64,000 nt of DNA, taken from assembly GCF_030316845.1 (NCBI RefSeq), contig NZ_JASZYS010000001.1, positions 62,001 through 126,000 on the forward strand, read 5' to 3'. Positions 56,109 to 64,000 of this stretch are shown here, piece after piece; position 1 is the first letter of the stretch, and every line of letters starts with the position of its first letter. Position numbers and translations under genes: made by a program. Below the pieces are notes generated by a model. It was not told the origin of the DNA. It made no database searches and saw only the letters and a list, made by a program, of their open reading frames with translations. Origin of the DNA: Variovorax davisae. Lineage in GTDB: Bacteria > Pseudomonadota > Gammaproteobacteria > Burkholderiales > Burkholderiaceae_C.

Positions 56109-57365
56109 TCAGCCCGCCATGAGCGCGATGACGACGGCGTTGACCAGGTCGATGAAGAAGCCGCAGACCAGCGGCACCACGATGAAGGCGCGCGGCGCCG
56201 CGCCATGTTCGCGCGTGACGGCGCTCATGTTGGCGATGGCGGTGGCGGTCGAGCCGAGCGCGATGCCGCCGAAGCCGGCCGAGACCACCGCCGCCTCGTA
56301 GTCGCGGCCCATGCAGAGGAAGACCACGAAGACGGCGAAGGCGATCGCCATCAGGATCTGCAGCGACACCGCCGTCAGCACGAAGACCGCCACGCCGTGC
56401 ATCTGCCAGAGCTGCAGCCCCATCAGGGCCATGGTCAGGAAGACGCCGAGGCAGATGTCCGAGAGCAGGGCCACGCCGGCCTGCATGCGCTCCCAGTGCC
56501 ACAGCTGGCCCTTCTGCTTGGTGAACAGCGCGCTGACGTTGCGCAGCACGATGCCCGCGATCAGGGCGCCGACGAAGCCCGGCAGCCGAAGGCGGGTCAG
56601 TGCGATGGCGTCGCTGACGACGCGGCCCAGGATCAGCGCCAGGTTGAGCCAGAGCAGCGCCAGCAGCACGCTGTTGTAGTCCAGGCGGCTGCGGTTCTCG
56701 TCCTCGTAGTGGGCGCCGGCCGGCAGCGCCGCTTCGGCCGACGACTTGAGCCGGTGCCGGCGCATCAGCCAGGCGGCGATCGGGCCGCCGATCGCGCAGG
56801 CCGAGATCAGGCCCGCCATGTTGCTGGCCAGGCCGATGGCCTCGGCGTTGACGATGCCCAGCTGCACGAAATGCGGCGCCCAGGCCAGCGTCGTGCCGAC
56901 GCCGCCGGTGAGGGAGACCGAGCCGGTCAGCAGCCCGGCGCGGCGGTCGAGCCCGAAGCCGCTGGCCACCGCCATGCCGGCCAGGTTCTGCAGCACCATG
57001 AAGCCGGTCGCCAGCGCGACCAGGATCAGCAGCGGCCGGCCGCCCTGGCGCAAGGTCCGGACGTCGGAGGCCAGCCCGATGGCGGCGAAGAAATAGAGCA
57101 ACAGCACGTCGCGCACGCCGAGCTGGAAGTCCACCTTGAGCCCGAACACCAGATACAGCGTGCTGACGACCACGATGCTGACCAGCCCGCCGATGACGGG
57201 CTCCGGGATGCTGTAGCGGCGCAGCAGCTCGAAGCGGCGGGTGCAGGCCTTGCCGACGAACAACAGCAGGATCGCCAGCGTGAAACTGACGTAGGCGTCG
57301 AGGTGCAGGTCGTGTGGCGGCAAGGCGGTGCTTCCGATGGCGGGGAGTGTGTCCTGCCAGAGCAT
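56109..57365 (-). CDS. gltS: Sodium/glutamate symporter GltS
   Basis: A 418-residue inner-membrane carrier of the ESS family with ten or so hydrophobic segments. Family signatures: PEPVIGGLVSIVVV, TGSVSLTGGVGTT in the first reentrant loop, and GFGGIALGSTATAIANM in the second. It imports glutamate with Na+; other acidic substrates are possible. It is divergent from tctB across ~150 bp and on the same strand as the motor operon, 53 bp upstream of it, separated by a short CCCGC-AAA-GCGGG hairpin (56088-56100). Confidence 0.9.
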   Translation of the reverse strand: MLWQDTLPAIGSTALPPHDLHLDAYVSFTLAILLLFVGKACTRRFELLRRYSIPEPVIGGLVSIVVVSTLYLVFGLKVDFQLGVRDVLLLYFFAAIGLASDVRTLRQGGRPLLILVALATGFMVLQNLAGMAVASGFGLDRRAGLLTGSVSLTGGVGTTLAWAPHFVQLGIVNAEAIGLASNMAGLISACAIGGPIAAWLMRRHRLKSSAEAALPAGAHYEDENRSRLDYNSVLLALLWLNLALILGRVVSDAIALTRLRLPGFVGALIAGIVLRNVSALFTKQKGQLWHWERMQAGVALLSDICLGVFLTMALMGLQLWQMHGVAVFVLTAVSLQILMAIAFAVFVVFLCMGRDYEAAVVSAGFGGIALGSTATAIANMSAVTREHGAAPRAFIVVPLVCGFFIDLVNAVVIALMAG

Positions 57366-57518
57366 AACGGCCCGGTTACGTAATTCCCCTCACCCGGGCG
57401 TCAGATTCCGATCAGCGAGCCGGCAACAACATCGGGTCGTCCCGGCAAGCCTGCATGGGGCGCAAGGCGGTCCGGCAGCGGGCCGCTTTCACGATCGGAA
57501 ACAAACCATCTTGCGCGT

Positions 57519-57941
57519 ATGAATAGAAATCTAGTCCGAGGCCTGTTCCTCGTGGCGATCTCGCTGGCCTTCGGCCTGCAGGCGCTGCGCTATCCCATTG
57601 GTGACTTCAGCCGCGCGGGGCCGGGATTGTTTCCCGCCATGGTGAGCGGGATCCTGCTCGTGATCGGCGCGGCGACCGTGGTCCGCTCGTTCTTCGTCGA
57701 GCGCGTGCGGCTCAGCATCAACTTCAGGAACATCGCGATCATCCTGGGCAGCCTCTGCGGCCTGGCCCTGATCTCGACCTACCTGAACATGATCGCCGGG
57801 ATCGTCTTCATGGTGTTCTTCTCCTCCTTGGCCAGCAGCTCCGGCTTTTCGTGGATGCGCAACGTCAAGGTGTCCCTCGGGCTGGTCGCGATGGCCCTGG
57901 CTCTCCAGAAACTTCTCGGCCTGAACCTGCCGCTCTACTGA
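57519..57941 (+). CDS. tctB: Tripartite tricarboxylate transporter TctB family protein
   Basis: A 140-residue small membrane subunit of a tripartite tricarboxylate transporter, with four hydrophobic segments. YPIGDFSRAGPGLFPAMVSG is the family's characteristic N-terminal loop. It pairs with the large TctA subunit, encoded two bases downstream. No TctC binding-protein gene is adjacent, so the binding protein must be encoded elsewhere or the system is an orphan membrane pair. Confidence 0.88.
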   Translation: MNRNLVRGLFLVAISLAFGLQALRYPIGDFSRAGPGLFPAMVSGILLVIGAATVVRSFFVERVRLSINFRNIAIILGSLCGLALISTYLNMIAGIVFMVFFSSLASSSGFSWMRNVKVSLGLVAMALALQKLLGLNLPLY

Positions 57942-57943
57942 CC

Positions 57944-59449
57944 ATGGATGCCTTGAACAACCTGGCGTTTGGGTTTTCCCACGCCCTGACCCTCTCGAAC
58001 CTGATGTACTGCGCCATCGGCTGCACGGTGGGCACGCTGGTCGGCCTGCTGCCCGGCCTGGGGCCGCTGGCCACCATCAGCCTCTTGCTGCCGCTGACCT
58101 ATTCGATCCCGACCACCGGCGCGCTCATCATGCTGGCCGGCATCTACTACGGCGCGCAGTACGGCGACAGCGTGAGTGCGATCACGATGAAGATCCCGCA
58201 CGCCAGCAGCATCGTGGCCTGTATCGACGGCTATGCGATGACGCTCAAGGGCAAGACCGGCCTGGCGCTGTTCACTGCGGGCTTCTCGAGCTTCATCGGC
58301 GGCACGGTCGCCATCCTGGTGCTGACCTTCCTGGCGCCGATGCTGGGCGAGGTGGCCTTCCTGTTCGGGCCCGCCGACTACGTCGCCATGATGCTGGTCG
58401 GCTTCGTGTGCGTGAGCTTCGTCACCACCGGCAGCCTGCTCAACGGGCTGGCCATGTGCATGATCGGCGTGCTGCTCGGCACCATCGGCACCGACGTCAA
58501 CAGCGGCGCGCAGCGCTTCACGATGGACATGCCCTTCCTAGTCGACGGCGTCGGCATCGTCAGCATCGCGCTGGGCTGCTTCGGCATCGCCGAGATCACC
58601 AAGAACCTCGATTCGCGCGAAGAGCGATCGCCCTTCAACGGCAAGATCAACCTGATCCCGACCTGGTCGGAGTTCAAGCGGATCATCCCGAGCGCCCTGC
58701 GCGGCAGCGTGGTCGGCTCCTTCCTGGGCATCCTGCCGGGCGGCGGACCCACCATCGCGCAGTTCGCGGCCTATGCCATCGACAAGAAGGTCAGCAAGTA
58801 CAAGCACGAGATCGGCAGCGGCTGCATCGAGGGCGTGGCCGGCCAGGCGGCGGCCGACGAAGCAGCGGCGCGCACCAGCTTCATCCCGCTGATGAGCATC
58901 GGCATCCCCGAGAACGCCGTCATGGCGCTGATGCTGGCGGCCTTCATCATCAAGGGCATCCAGCCGGGCCCGAACATGATCGCCAGCCACCCCGAACTGT
59001 TCTGGGGCCTGGTGGCCAGCATGTGGATCGGCAACGTCTTCCTGCTGGTGCTGAACGTGCCGCTGGTGCGCTACTGGCTGTCGGTGTTCAAGATTCCGTA
59101 CGCCGTGCTGTTCCCGTCGATCCTGTTCTTCTGCTGCATCGGCACCTACAGCGTCAACAACAACCTCGAGGACATCTACATCACGTCGGCCTTCGGCTTC
59201 CTGGGCTACATGTTCATGCGGCTGGAACTCGATGCGGCGCCCTTGATGCTCGGCTTCATCCTCGGGCCGATGCTGGAGGAGAACTTCCGCCGCGCGCTGC
59301 TGATCAGCCGGGGCAGCTTCGGCACCTTCGTCACGCGGCCGATCAGCGGCACCCTGCTGAGCCTGGTCGCCATGTTCATCGTCTGGCAGCTGGTGGCCTT
59401 CGGCTTCAAGGTCTGGAAGCGCAACGCGCCTCGGGTTCAGGCAGCCTAG
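57944..59449 (+). CDS. tctA: Tripartite tricarboxylate transporter permease TctA
   Basis: A 501-residue large permease with about twelve hydrophobic segments. The TctA family blocks are GTLVGLLPGLGPLATISLLLP (read in part), YGAQYGDSVSAI, GILPGGGPTIAQFAAY and SIGIPENAVMAL. It moves tricarboxylates or related acids with a cation gradient. A 9-bp hairpin follows the gene and probably ends both this operon and the convergent small gene. Confidence 0.9.
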   Translation: MDALNNLAFGFSHALTLSNLMYCAIGCTVGTLVGLLPGLGPLATISLLLPLTYSIPTTGALIMLAGIYYGAQYGDSVSAITMKIPHASSIVACIDGYAMTLKGKTGLALFTAGFSSFIGGTVAILVLTFLAPMLGEVAFLFGPADYVAMMLVGFVCVSFVTTGSLLNGLAMCMIGVLLGTIGTDVNSGAQRFTMDMPFLVDGVGIVSIALGCFGIAEITKNLDSREERSPFNGKINLIPTWSEFKRIIPSALRGSVVGSFLGILPGGGPTIAQFAAYAIDKKVSKYKHEIGSGCIEGVAGQAAADEAAARTSFIPLMSIGIPENAVMALMLAAFIIKGIQPGPNMIASHPELFWGLVASMWIGNVFLLVLNVPLVRYWLSVFKIPYAVLFPSILFFCCIGTYSVNNNLEDIYITSAFGFLGYMFMRLELDAAPLMLGFILGPMLEENFRRALLISRGSFGTFVTRPISGTLLSLVAMFIVWQLVAFGFKVWKRNAPRVQAA

Positions 59450-59532
59450 CCCCGGATGCGCTGCCGTTTTGGCAGGCACCGTGTCGCAGGCCGCGCCAGT
59501 CAACGATTCCGCTCGAAATCCGGGCGGTTGTC

Positions 59533-59569
59533 CCCAAAGTTGTCCCCCGCTGGCAGGGAGAACTTTGGG
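59533..59569. terminator. Probable bidirectional terminator hairpin
   Basis: CCCAAAGTT (59533-59541) and AACTTTGGG (59561-59569) form a perfect 9-bp stem, with part of the intervening 19 bases able to extend it. It lies between the convergent tctA and the small lipoprotein-like gene. There is no long T-tract on either side. Confidence 0.5.
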
Positions 59570-59603
59570 CGTTGGCGCCTGGGCCGGCCCTGCCGGCCGG
59601 CCG

Positions 59604-59921
59604 CTAGTCCAAGGACACGTTGCGGTACTCGGCCAGCATCGTGCGGCGGAATTCGGTCACCGGGATCAGCCGCTCGCCCAGGTCCGGAAAGAGGGCGCGG
59701 ACATAGGACTTCTCGCGAACCCAGCAGCCGTTCGAGGTGCCGCCATCCCTGAAGGTCAGGTAGCACACGCGGCGAGGTGCCGGGCAGCCTTGCTCGGCGT
59801 CGGTCAGCTGCACCACCTGGAACGGGTTGCTTTCCGTCACGAACAGCACGTCTGGTTGCACGTCGCAGCCAGAAAGGGTGGTGCAGATGGTGACGACTGC
59901 CATGACGGACGACGTCTTCAT
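59604..59921 (-). CDS. Small putative lipoprotein
   Basis: A 105-residue protein with an N-terminal signal MKTSSVMAVVTICTTLSGCD; the LSGC tetrad fits a lipobox with Cys at position 19, so it is probably a lipid-anchored envelope protein. Four further cysteines (GCPAPRRVCYL, SNGCW) could form disulfides. I do not recognise the family. An AGGCAG-type site precedes the ATG weakly. No neighbour suggests a role. Confidence 0.6.
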   Translation of the reverse strand: MKTSSVMAVVTICTTLSGCDVQPDVLFVTESNPFQVVQLTDAEQGCPAPRRVCYLTFRDGGTSNGCWVREKSYVRALFPDLGERLIPVTEFRRTMLAEYRNVSLD

Positions 59922-60387
59922 ACCTGCCTTCCTGGACGCTCGGGAAGCTTAGATTGAGCTCTTTAGTATTACTTGCGTCAACTCCCCAAGAGGGGGTGAC
60001 GCGGGCATCGCAGAGGCCTTTGCCGGGCCACGGCAGGTGAGTTGCCGCTCGCATCGCGCTGTGGAAAAGATGCAGGCGACGCACCAAGCTGGCGTGCCGC
60101 GTTTTTCGGGCCCGACGCACCGAAGGCGTGCCCTTCCCAATGAGCGGGGTCATTGTGCACTGCACCAAAACACGAAAGTCAAGGCCCGGTTTTCCCCTTG
60201 GGCGGTGCATGACTCTGTGGATAACCGAGTGGGCAACCGGTCGGACCCGCATCCCGCTTGGGCTCCATTGCGATGCCCATGGAACGGGCAGTCGGCGGCG
60301 GCGGCCAGGTTTATTTGCCGGATCGGCGGCCGCGGCGCGCCGGCTCAGTTGCCAGCCGGGGCGGGCCCGACCGCTGGGCCGGGGTCG
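59922..60387. other. Long intergenic region with a REP-like repeat, otherwise empty
   Basis: 466 bp without a supported gene. It holds the repeat element at 59975-60035. The rest has mixed composition, with short open frames on both strands but no ribosome sites or recognisable protein similarity. Confidence 0.45.
59975..60035. repeat. Intergenic repeat element, second copy (opposite orientation)
   Basis: GCGTCA (59975-59980) and TGACGC (59997-60002) enclose a CTCCCC-AAGA-GGGGG hairpin. GGCCTTTGCCGGGCC follows; read on the minus strand this is GGCCCGGCAAAGGCC. The same order of parts (C-run/G-run palindrome, then CCCGGCAAAG) occurs at 7092-7131 on the plus strand. The two copies are diverged. 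Confidence 0.5.
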
Positions 60388-60603
60388 TCACCAGAACCGC
60401 CACCACGGCCGGGGGCGCAGGCGCACCGCCAGCGGGCGGGTGTCGAGCCGGTCGAGGATGCTGGCGGCCGCACCGAAGCGGCTCTGGGGATCGCCGGGCG
60501 AGCCCGTCGTGGTCCGGGGCCCGCCGTCGGCGGGCGTGCCGTCGCGCGGCGGGCGGGTCGGCGCCGGGGCGTCGCTGGCAGGGAGGGCGCCAAAGTCGGT
60601 CAT
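60388..60603 (-). CDS. Small hypothetical protein (71 aa)
   Basis: A 71-codon frame starting MTDFGALPASDAPAP and ending RPRPWWRFW. Nearly every third codon position is G or C, as in the real genes of this genome, which supports coding. It is Pro/Arg-rich with a basic, tryptophan-containing C-terminus. No good ribosome site is seen. It is divergent from the TPR glycosyltransferase gene. No family recognised. Confidence 0.45.
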   Translation of the reverse strand: MTDFGALPASDAPAPTRPPRDGTPADGGPRTTTGSPGDPQSRFGAAASILDRLDTRPLAVRLRPRPWWRFW

Positions 60604-60742
60604 GGGCCTGATTCTGGCGGTATTGCGGCCCGCAGGGCGCGAGGGCTGGAAAAACCCGCGTCCGGCAGTTGCCGGAGGAGAAGGGTTGTTTGCCCTTTGA
60701 TCCGCCCATTGCTTCACGGCACCGCCGCGAACAATCCTCTTC

Positions 60743-63271
60743 ATGAACGCATCCCCTGCATTGCAGCCGGCCGCCGGCCCGCGCGACACCCCGGTGTTCG
60801 ACGCCCTGGCACAGGCGCTGGACGAGTCGTTGCGACTGGCGATGAATTTTCACCGGGCCGGCCAACTGGAACACGCCGAGACCCTGTACCGCGGCATCCT
60901 GGACGCGCTGCCGCAGCACGCCCAGGCGAACTACGGGCTGGCTCGGTTGGCGGTCCGTGCGGGGCAGGCGAGCCAAAGCCTGCCTCACTTCGCCGCGGCG
61001 CTGAAGGCGCAGCCGGACAACCCGAACTACCGGCTCGGCTGCATCGATGCGCTGATGCAGGCGGACCAGATCGACGTCGCGCAGGAGATGCTGGCGTCGG
61101 CGTTGAACGACGGCCTGCAGGGCGAGGTCGTGGAGGCGCTCGGCAGGCAACTGGAAGTCCGCACGCAGATCGCCCGCTCCATTCGCGACACCCAGGCCCC
61201 CGCCAAGGCGGCGCCGGCACCGCGGCCGCAGGCCGCCTCCACACCTGCGAGCCGCAAGGCCCAGCCGAGCCCTCGTGACCTCGGCCTGCTGGCGACCTGC
61301 GCGAGCCGCAAGGACCATGCGCAGGTCAAGGCGCTGGCGCGTTCGCTGACCCATCGCTTTCCCCGCCACGGAGCCGCCTGGAAGGCGCTGGGCGTCGCGG
61401 TCTGCTCGGAAGACGGCCCGCAGGAGGCGCTGCAGCCGATGGCGACCGCGGCGAGCCTGCTGCCGCAGGACGGCGACGCGCATTTCAATCTGGCCCTGAC
61501 CCTGGCCTCGGTCGGGCGCAGGAAAGAAGCCGAAGCCAGTTTCCGCCGGGCCCTGGAGATCGACCCGATGAGCGCCAAGACGCACTGCACCCTGGGCTGG
61601 ATGCTCCAGGCACAGGCTCGGCTGTTCGAGGCCGAGCTGCATTGCCGGCGTGCGCTGGAGATCGCGCCCTCGTATGTCGAAGCCTACCTGGAGTTGGGCG
61701 CGATCCTCAAGAACATGCAGCGGCCGCAAGAGGCCGAGGCGAGCTACCGCAAGGCGCTCGAGATCGATCCCGCCAGAGCCCTCGGCCACAACCGGCTGGG
61801 GCTGCTGCTGCTGGAACAGGACCGCTGGGCCGAAGCCGAAGCGGCGTTCCGGTGCGCGCTCGCGGCCGATCCGTCGCAGGGCTACCCGTACACCAACCTC
61901 GGCGCGGCGCTCGGTGCCCAGGGCCGGCAGGCCGAAGCGGATGCCAGTTATCGCAAGGCCCTGCAGCTCCAGCCGGACGACCACAATTCGCACAGCGCGC
62001 TGCTGTACAGCCTGAGCCTGGGCCAGTCTCTGGGCCCGGCGGCGCTGTTCGCCGAGCACCGCCGCTTCGGCGAGCAGTTCGAGACGCCGCTGCGCGCCGC
62101 ATGGACGCCGCATGACGGATCGCGCGATCCCGATCGGCCGCTGCAGGTCGGCTTCGTGTCGGGCGACTTGTACAACCACGCGGTCGCCTCCTTTCTCGAG
62201 CCGGTCCTCCAGCATCTGGTGGGCGACAGCGCACTGGTGCTGCATGCCTATTCGACCCGGCGCGCCGCGGAAGACCACGTGAGCCAGCGCCTGCGAGGCT
62301 ACGTCAGGCACTGGCACGCGGCCGGGGGACTGGACGACGCCGAACTGGCCGCCAAGGTGCGCGCCGACGGCATCGACATCCTGATCGACCTCTCGGGCCA
62401 TACCGCCGACAACCGCCTGCCGGCCTTCGCCCGCCGGCCGGCGCCGCTGCAGGTCAGCTGGATGGGCTACCCGGGCACGACCGGCCTCGAGAGCATGGAC
62501 TACTACCTGTGCGATCCCTTCATGCTGCCGCCGGGACGATTCGACAGCCAGTTCAGCGAGAAGCTGGTCTACCTGCCGGCCAATGCGCCCTTCCTGCCCT
62601 TGGCGGAGTCGCAGCCGGTGAACGACCTGCCGGCACTCCGTGCCGGCCACATGACCTTCGGCAGCTTCAACCGGCTGAACAAGATCAGCCGCGACGTGGT
62701 CGCCGTGTGGGCCCAGCTGCTGCGCGCCGTGCCCACGTCGCGCATGCTGTTCGGCGCCATGTCGGGCCAGGAGAACTGCGACGCGCTGATCGGCTGGTTC
62801 AGCGAGGAAGGGATCGCGCGCCAGCGGCTCGACTTCCATCAGCGCTGCGCCATGCCGCAGTACCTGGCGCTGCATCACCAGGTCGACCTCTGCCTCGACA
62901 CCTTCCCCTACAACGGCGGGACCACCACCTTGCATGCCTTGTGGATGGGCGTGCCCACGCTGACGCTGGCCGGCGCCACCATGGCCGGCCGGGTCGGCGC
63001 CGGCGTGCTCGGGCATGTGGGCCTGGAGGAATTCATCGCTCCGGACGCCGCGGCGTTCGAGGCCCAGGGCGCGGCCTGGGCGCAGCGCCTGCCCGAGCTG
63101 GCACAGCTGCGCGCCGGCCTGCGCGATCGCTTCGCGCAGTCGGCCATCGGCCAGCCCGCGCTGATCGCCTCCGGCCTGCAGCAGGCCTTGCGCACGATGT
63201 GGCAGCGCTGGTGCGCCGGCCTGCCCGCCGCATCGTTCGAGGCCGGCCGCGATCAGGGGGGCCGCGCATGA
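60743..63271 (+). CDS. TPR-repeat protein O-GlcNAc transferase-like (GT41/SPINDLY family)
   Basis: An 842-residue protein. The first ~450 residues are tetratricopeptide repeats (examples: NYGLARLAVRAGQASQSLPHF, AEASYRKALEIDPARALGH, in part). From ~460 a GT41 catalytic domain begins with VGFVSGDLYNHAVASFLEP and continues through DLSGHTADNRLPAFARRPAPLQVSWMGYPGT-type sequence and LDTFPYNGGTTTLHALWMGVP (each in part). Family knowledge: it adds a sugar to Ser/Thr of proteins. The stop overlaps the start of a DegT aminotransferase gene, so it is likely part of a glycan or protein-glycosylation cluster running off the right edge. Confidence 0.88.
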   Translation: MNASPALQPAAGPRDTPVFDALAQALDESLRLAMNFHRAGQLEHAETLYRGILDALPQHAQANYGLARLAVRAGQASQSLPHFAAALKAQPDNPNYRLGCIDALMQADQIDVAQEMLASALNDGLQGEVVEALGRQLEVRTQIARSIRDTQAPAKAAPAPRPQAASTPASRKAQPSPRDLGLLATCASRKDHAQVKALARSLTHRFPRHGAAWKALGVAVCSEDGPQEALQPMATAASLLPQDGDAHFNLALTLASVGRRKEAEASFRRALEIDPMSAKTHCTLGWMLQAQARLFEAELHCRRALEIAPSYVEAYLELGAILKNMQRPQEAEASYRKALEIDPARALGHNRLGLLLLEQDRWAEAEAAFRCALAADPSQGYPYTNLGAALGAQGRQAEADASYRKALQLQPDDHNSHSALLYSLSLGQSLGPAALFAEHRRFGEQFETPLRAAWTPHDGSRDPDRPLQVGFVSGDLYNHAVASFLEPVLQHLVGDSALVLHAYSTRRAAEDHVSQRLRGYVRHWHAAGGLDDAELAAKVRADGIDILIDLSGHTADNRLPAFARRPAPLQVSWMGYPGTTGLESMDYYLCDPFMLPPGRFDSQFSEKLVYLPANAPFLPLAESQPVNDLPALRAGHMTFGSFNRLNKISRDVVAVWAQLLRAVPTSRMLFGAMSGQENCDALIGWFSEEGIARQRLDFHQRCAMPQYLALHHQVDLCLDTFPYNGGTTTLHALWMGVPTLTLAGATMAGRVGAGVLGHVGLEEFIAPDAAAFEAQGAAWAQRLPELAQLRAGLRDRFAQSAIGQPALIASGLQQALRTMWQRWCAGLPAASFEAGRDQGGRA

Positions 63272-64000
63272 CGCCACCGCGCAAGGATCCGGTCTATGTG
63301 ACGCAGCCCCACCTGCCGCCGCTGGACGAGTTCATCCCCTACCTGGAGACGATCTGGGCCAACAAGACGCTGACCAACGGCGGCCCGTTCCATCACCAGC
63401 TCGAGCAGGCCCTTTGCGACTACCTGGGCGTCAAGCACCTGTCCCTGTTCACCAACGGCACCATTGCCCTGGTCACGGCGTTGCAGGCCTTGCGCATCAC
63501 GGGCGAGGTCATCACCACGCCGTACTCGTTCGTGGCGACTTCGCATTCGCTGTTGTGGAACGGCATCAAGCCGGTGTTCGCGGATGTCGATCCGGTGACC
63601 CTCAATCTCGATCCGGCCCGGATCGAGGCGGCCATCACGCCGCAGACGACGGCGATCATGCCGGTGCACGTGTATGGGCATCCGTGCGACGTCGAGGCCA
63701 TCCAGACGATCGCGGACAACTACAACCTCAAGGTCATCTACGACGCGGCACACGCCTTCGGTGTCCAGGACGCCGGCGGCAGCATCCTGCGGCATGGCGA
63801 CCTCTCGGTCCTGAGCTTTCATGCGACCAAGGTGTTCAACACCTTCGAAGGCGGCGCGATCATCTGTCCCGACGCCAAGACCAAGGTGCGGATCGATCAG
63901 TTGAAGAACTTCGGCCACGTCGGGGAGGTCACGGTGGTCGCGCCGGGCATCAACGGCAAGATGAGCGAGGTCAATGCCGCGTTCGGGCTGCTGCAACTGA
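63268..64000 (+). CDS. DegT/DnrJ/EryC1/StrS family aminotransferase (3' partial)
   Basis: The open frame runs off the right edge after 244 codons. It starts MTPPRKDPVYVTQPHLPPL and matches PLP-dependent sugar aminotransferases: TLTNGGPFHHQLEQAL, HLSLFTNGTIALVTALQAL, DAAHAFG (PLP-contact Asp) and SFHATKVFNTFEGGAI with the catalytic Lys. Family knowledge: it transfers an amino group to a nucleotide-linked keto-sugar. ATGA overlap with the GT41 gene suggests it makes the amino sugar used for glycosylation; that is inference. Confidence 0.88.
   Translation, partial: MTPPRKDPVYVTQPHLPPLDEFIPYLETIWANKTLTNGGPFHHQLEQALCDYLGVKHLSLFTNGTIALVTALQALRITGEVITTPYSFVATSHSLLWNGIKPVFADVDPVTLNLDPARIEAAITPQTTAIMPVHVYGHPCDVEAIQTIADNYNLKVIYDAAHAFGVQDAGGSILRHGDLSVLSFHATKVFNTFEGGAIICPDAKTKVRIDQLKNFGHVGEVTVVAPGINGKMSEVNAAFGLLQL

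Noticed and set aside
57453..57468. A look-alike of the shared motif (GGGGCGCAAGGC) between gltS and tctB
   Set aside because: CAGC is absent and no -10-like hexamer lies 18-19 bp downstream, so it fails the rule met by the nine accepted copies.
60311..63277. A 988-codon minus-strand frame opposite the TPR glycosyltransferase
   Set aside because: Composition is that of an antisense shadow, and the plus strand encodes clear TPR and GT41 domains.

Overview
The window reads as a chromosomal segment of a high-GC betaproteobacterium of the Comamonadaceae, most like Variovorax. The reasons are the strong G/C bias at third codon positions, the dense sets of branched-chain-amino-acid-type ABC transporters and acyl-CoA enzymes, and a DUF3348-DUF802-OmpA-DUF2894 operon of the Burkholderiales kind. 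This is inference from gene content; no rRNA or tRNA gene was seen.

Layout. 1-8.9 kb: the end of a Liv-type ABC transporter (fused permease/ATPase plus LivF), a divergent AtuA-family gene and DUF2889 gene, an acyl-CoA dehydrogenase and small conserved proteins. 9.2-17.05 kb: a visibly AT-richer island with a discrete-domain nonribosomal peptide synthetase (adenylation, carrier-methyltransferase, condensation, MFS exporter, carrier, adenylation), flanked on both sides by decayed gene remnants. The first adenylation gene carries an in-frame stop codon. 17.6-50.5 kb: a large catabolic block with two Liv-type binding proteins, one complete Liv transporter, three acyl-CoA ligases, a biotin-dependent acyl-CoA carboxylase, acyl-CoA dehydrogenases, crotonases, a bifunctional FadB-like protein, a thiolase, dehydrogenases, and GntR and AraC regulators. 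50.5-64 kb: a truncated SDR remnant, an intradiol dioxygenase, a four-gene ion-motor-like operon, GltS, TctBA, a protein O-GlcNAc-transferase-like gene and the start of a DegT aminotransferase.

How the genes work together. The catabolic block looks like uptake of an unidentified carboxylic acid, CoA activation, dehydrogenation or carboxylation, hydration and thiolysis. Two gene pairs join an APH-type kinase with an acyl-CoA dehydrogenase carrying the [10 protein letters not shown] motif that I recall from human ACAD11. They suggest a phospho-hydroxyacyl-CoA route like that of levulinate catabolism.

The most interesting signal is regulatory. Nine promoters share a 19-bp motif, CAGCNNNTNGRCGCAAGAC, always pointing toward the downstream gene and followed after 18-19 bp by a -10-like hexamer (mostly TAxxCT). 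They lie 38-73 bp upstream of nine start codons and tie scattered operons into one probable regulon. A separate GntR-type operator, ATTGTCAGACAAT, lies upstream of the kinase-dehydrogenase-araC genes, with a near copy upstream of the GntR gene itself.
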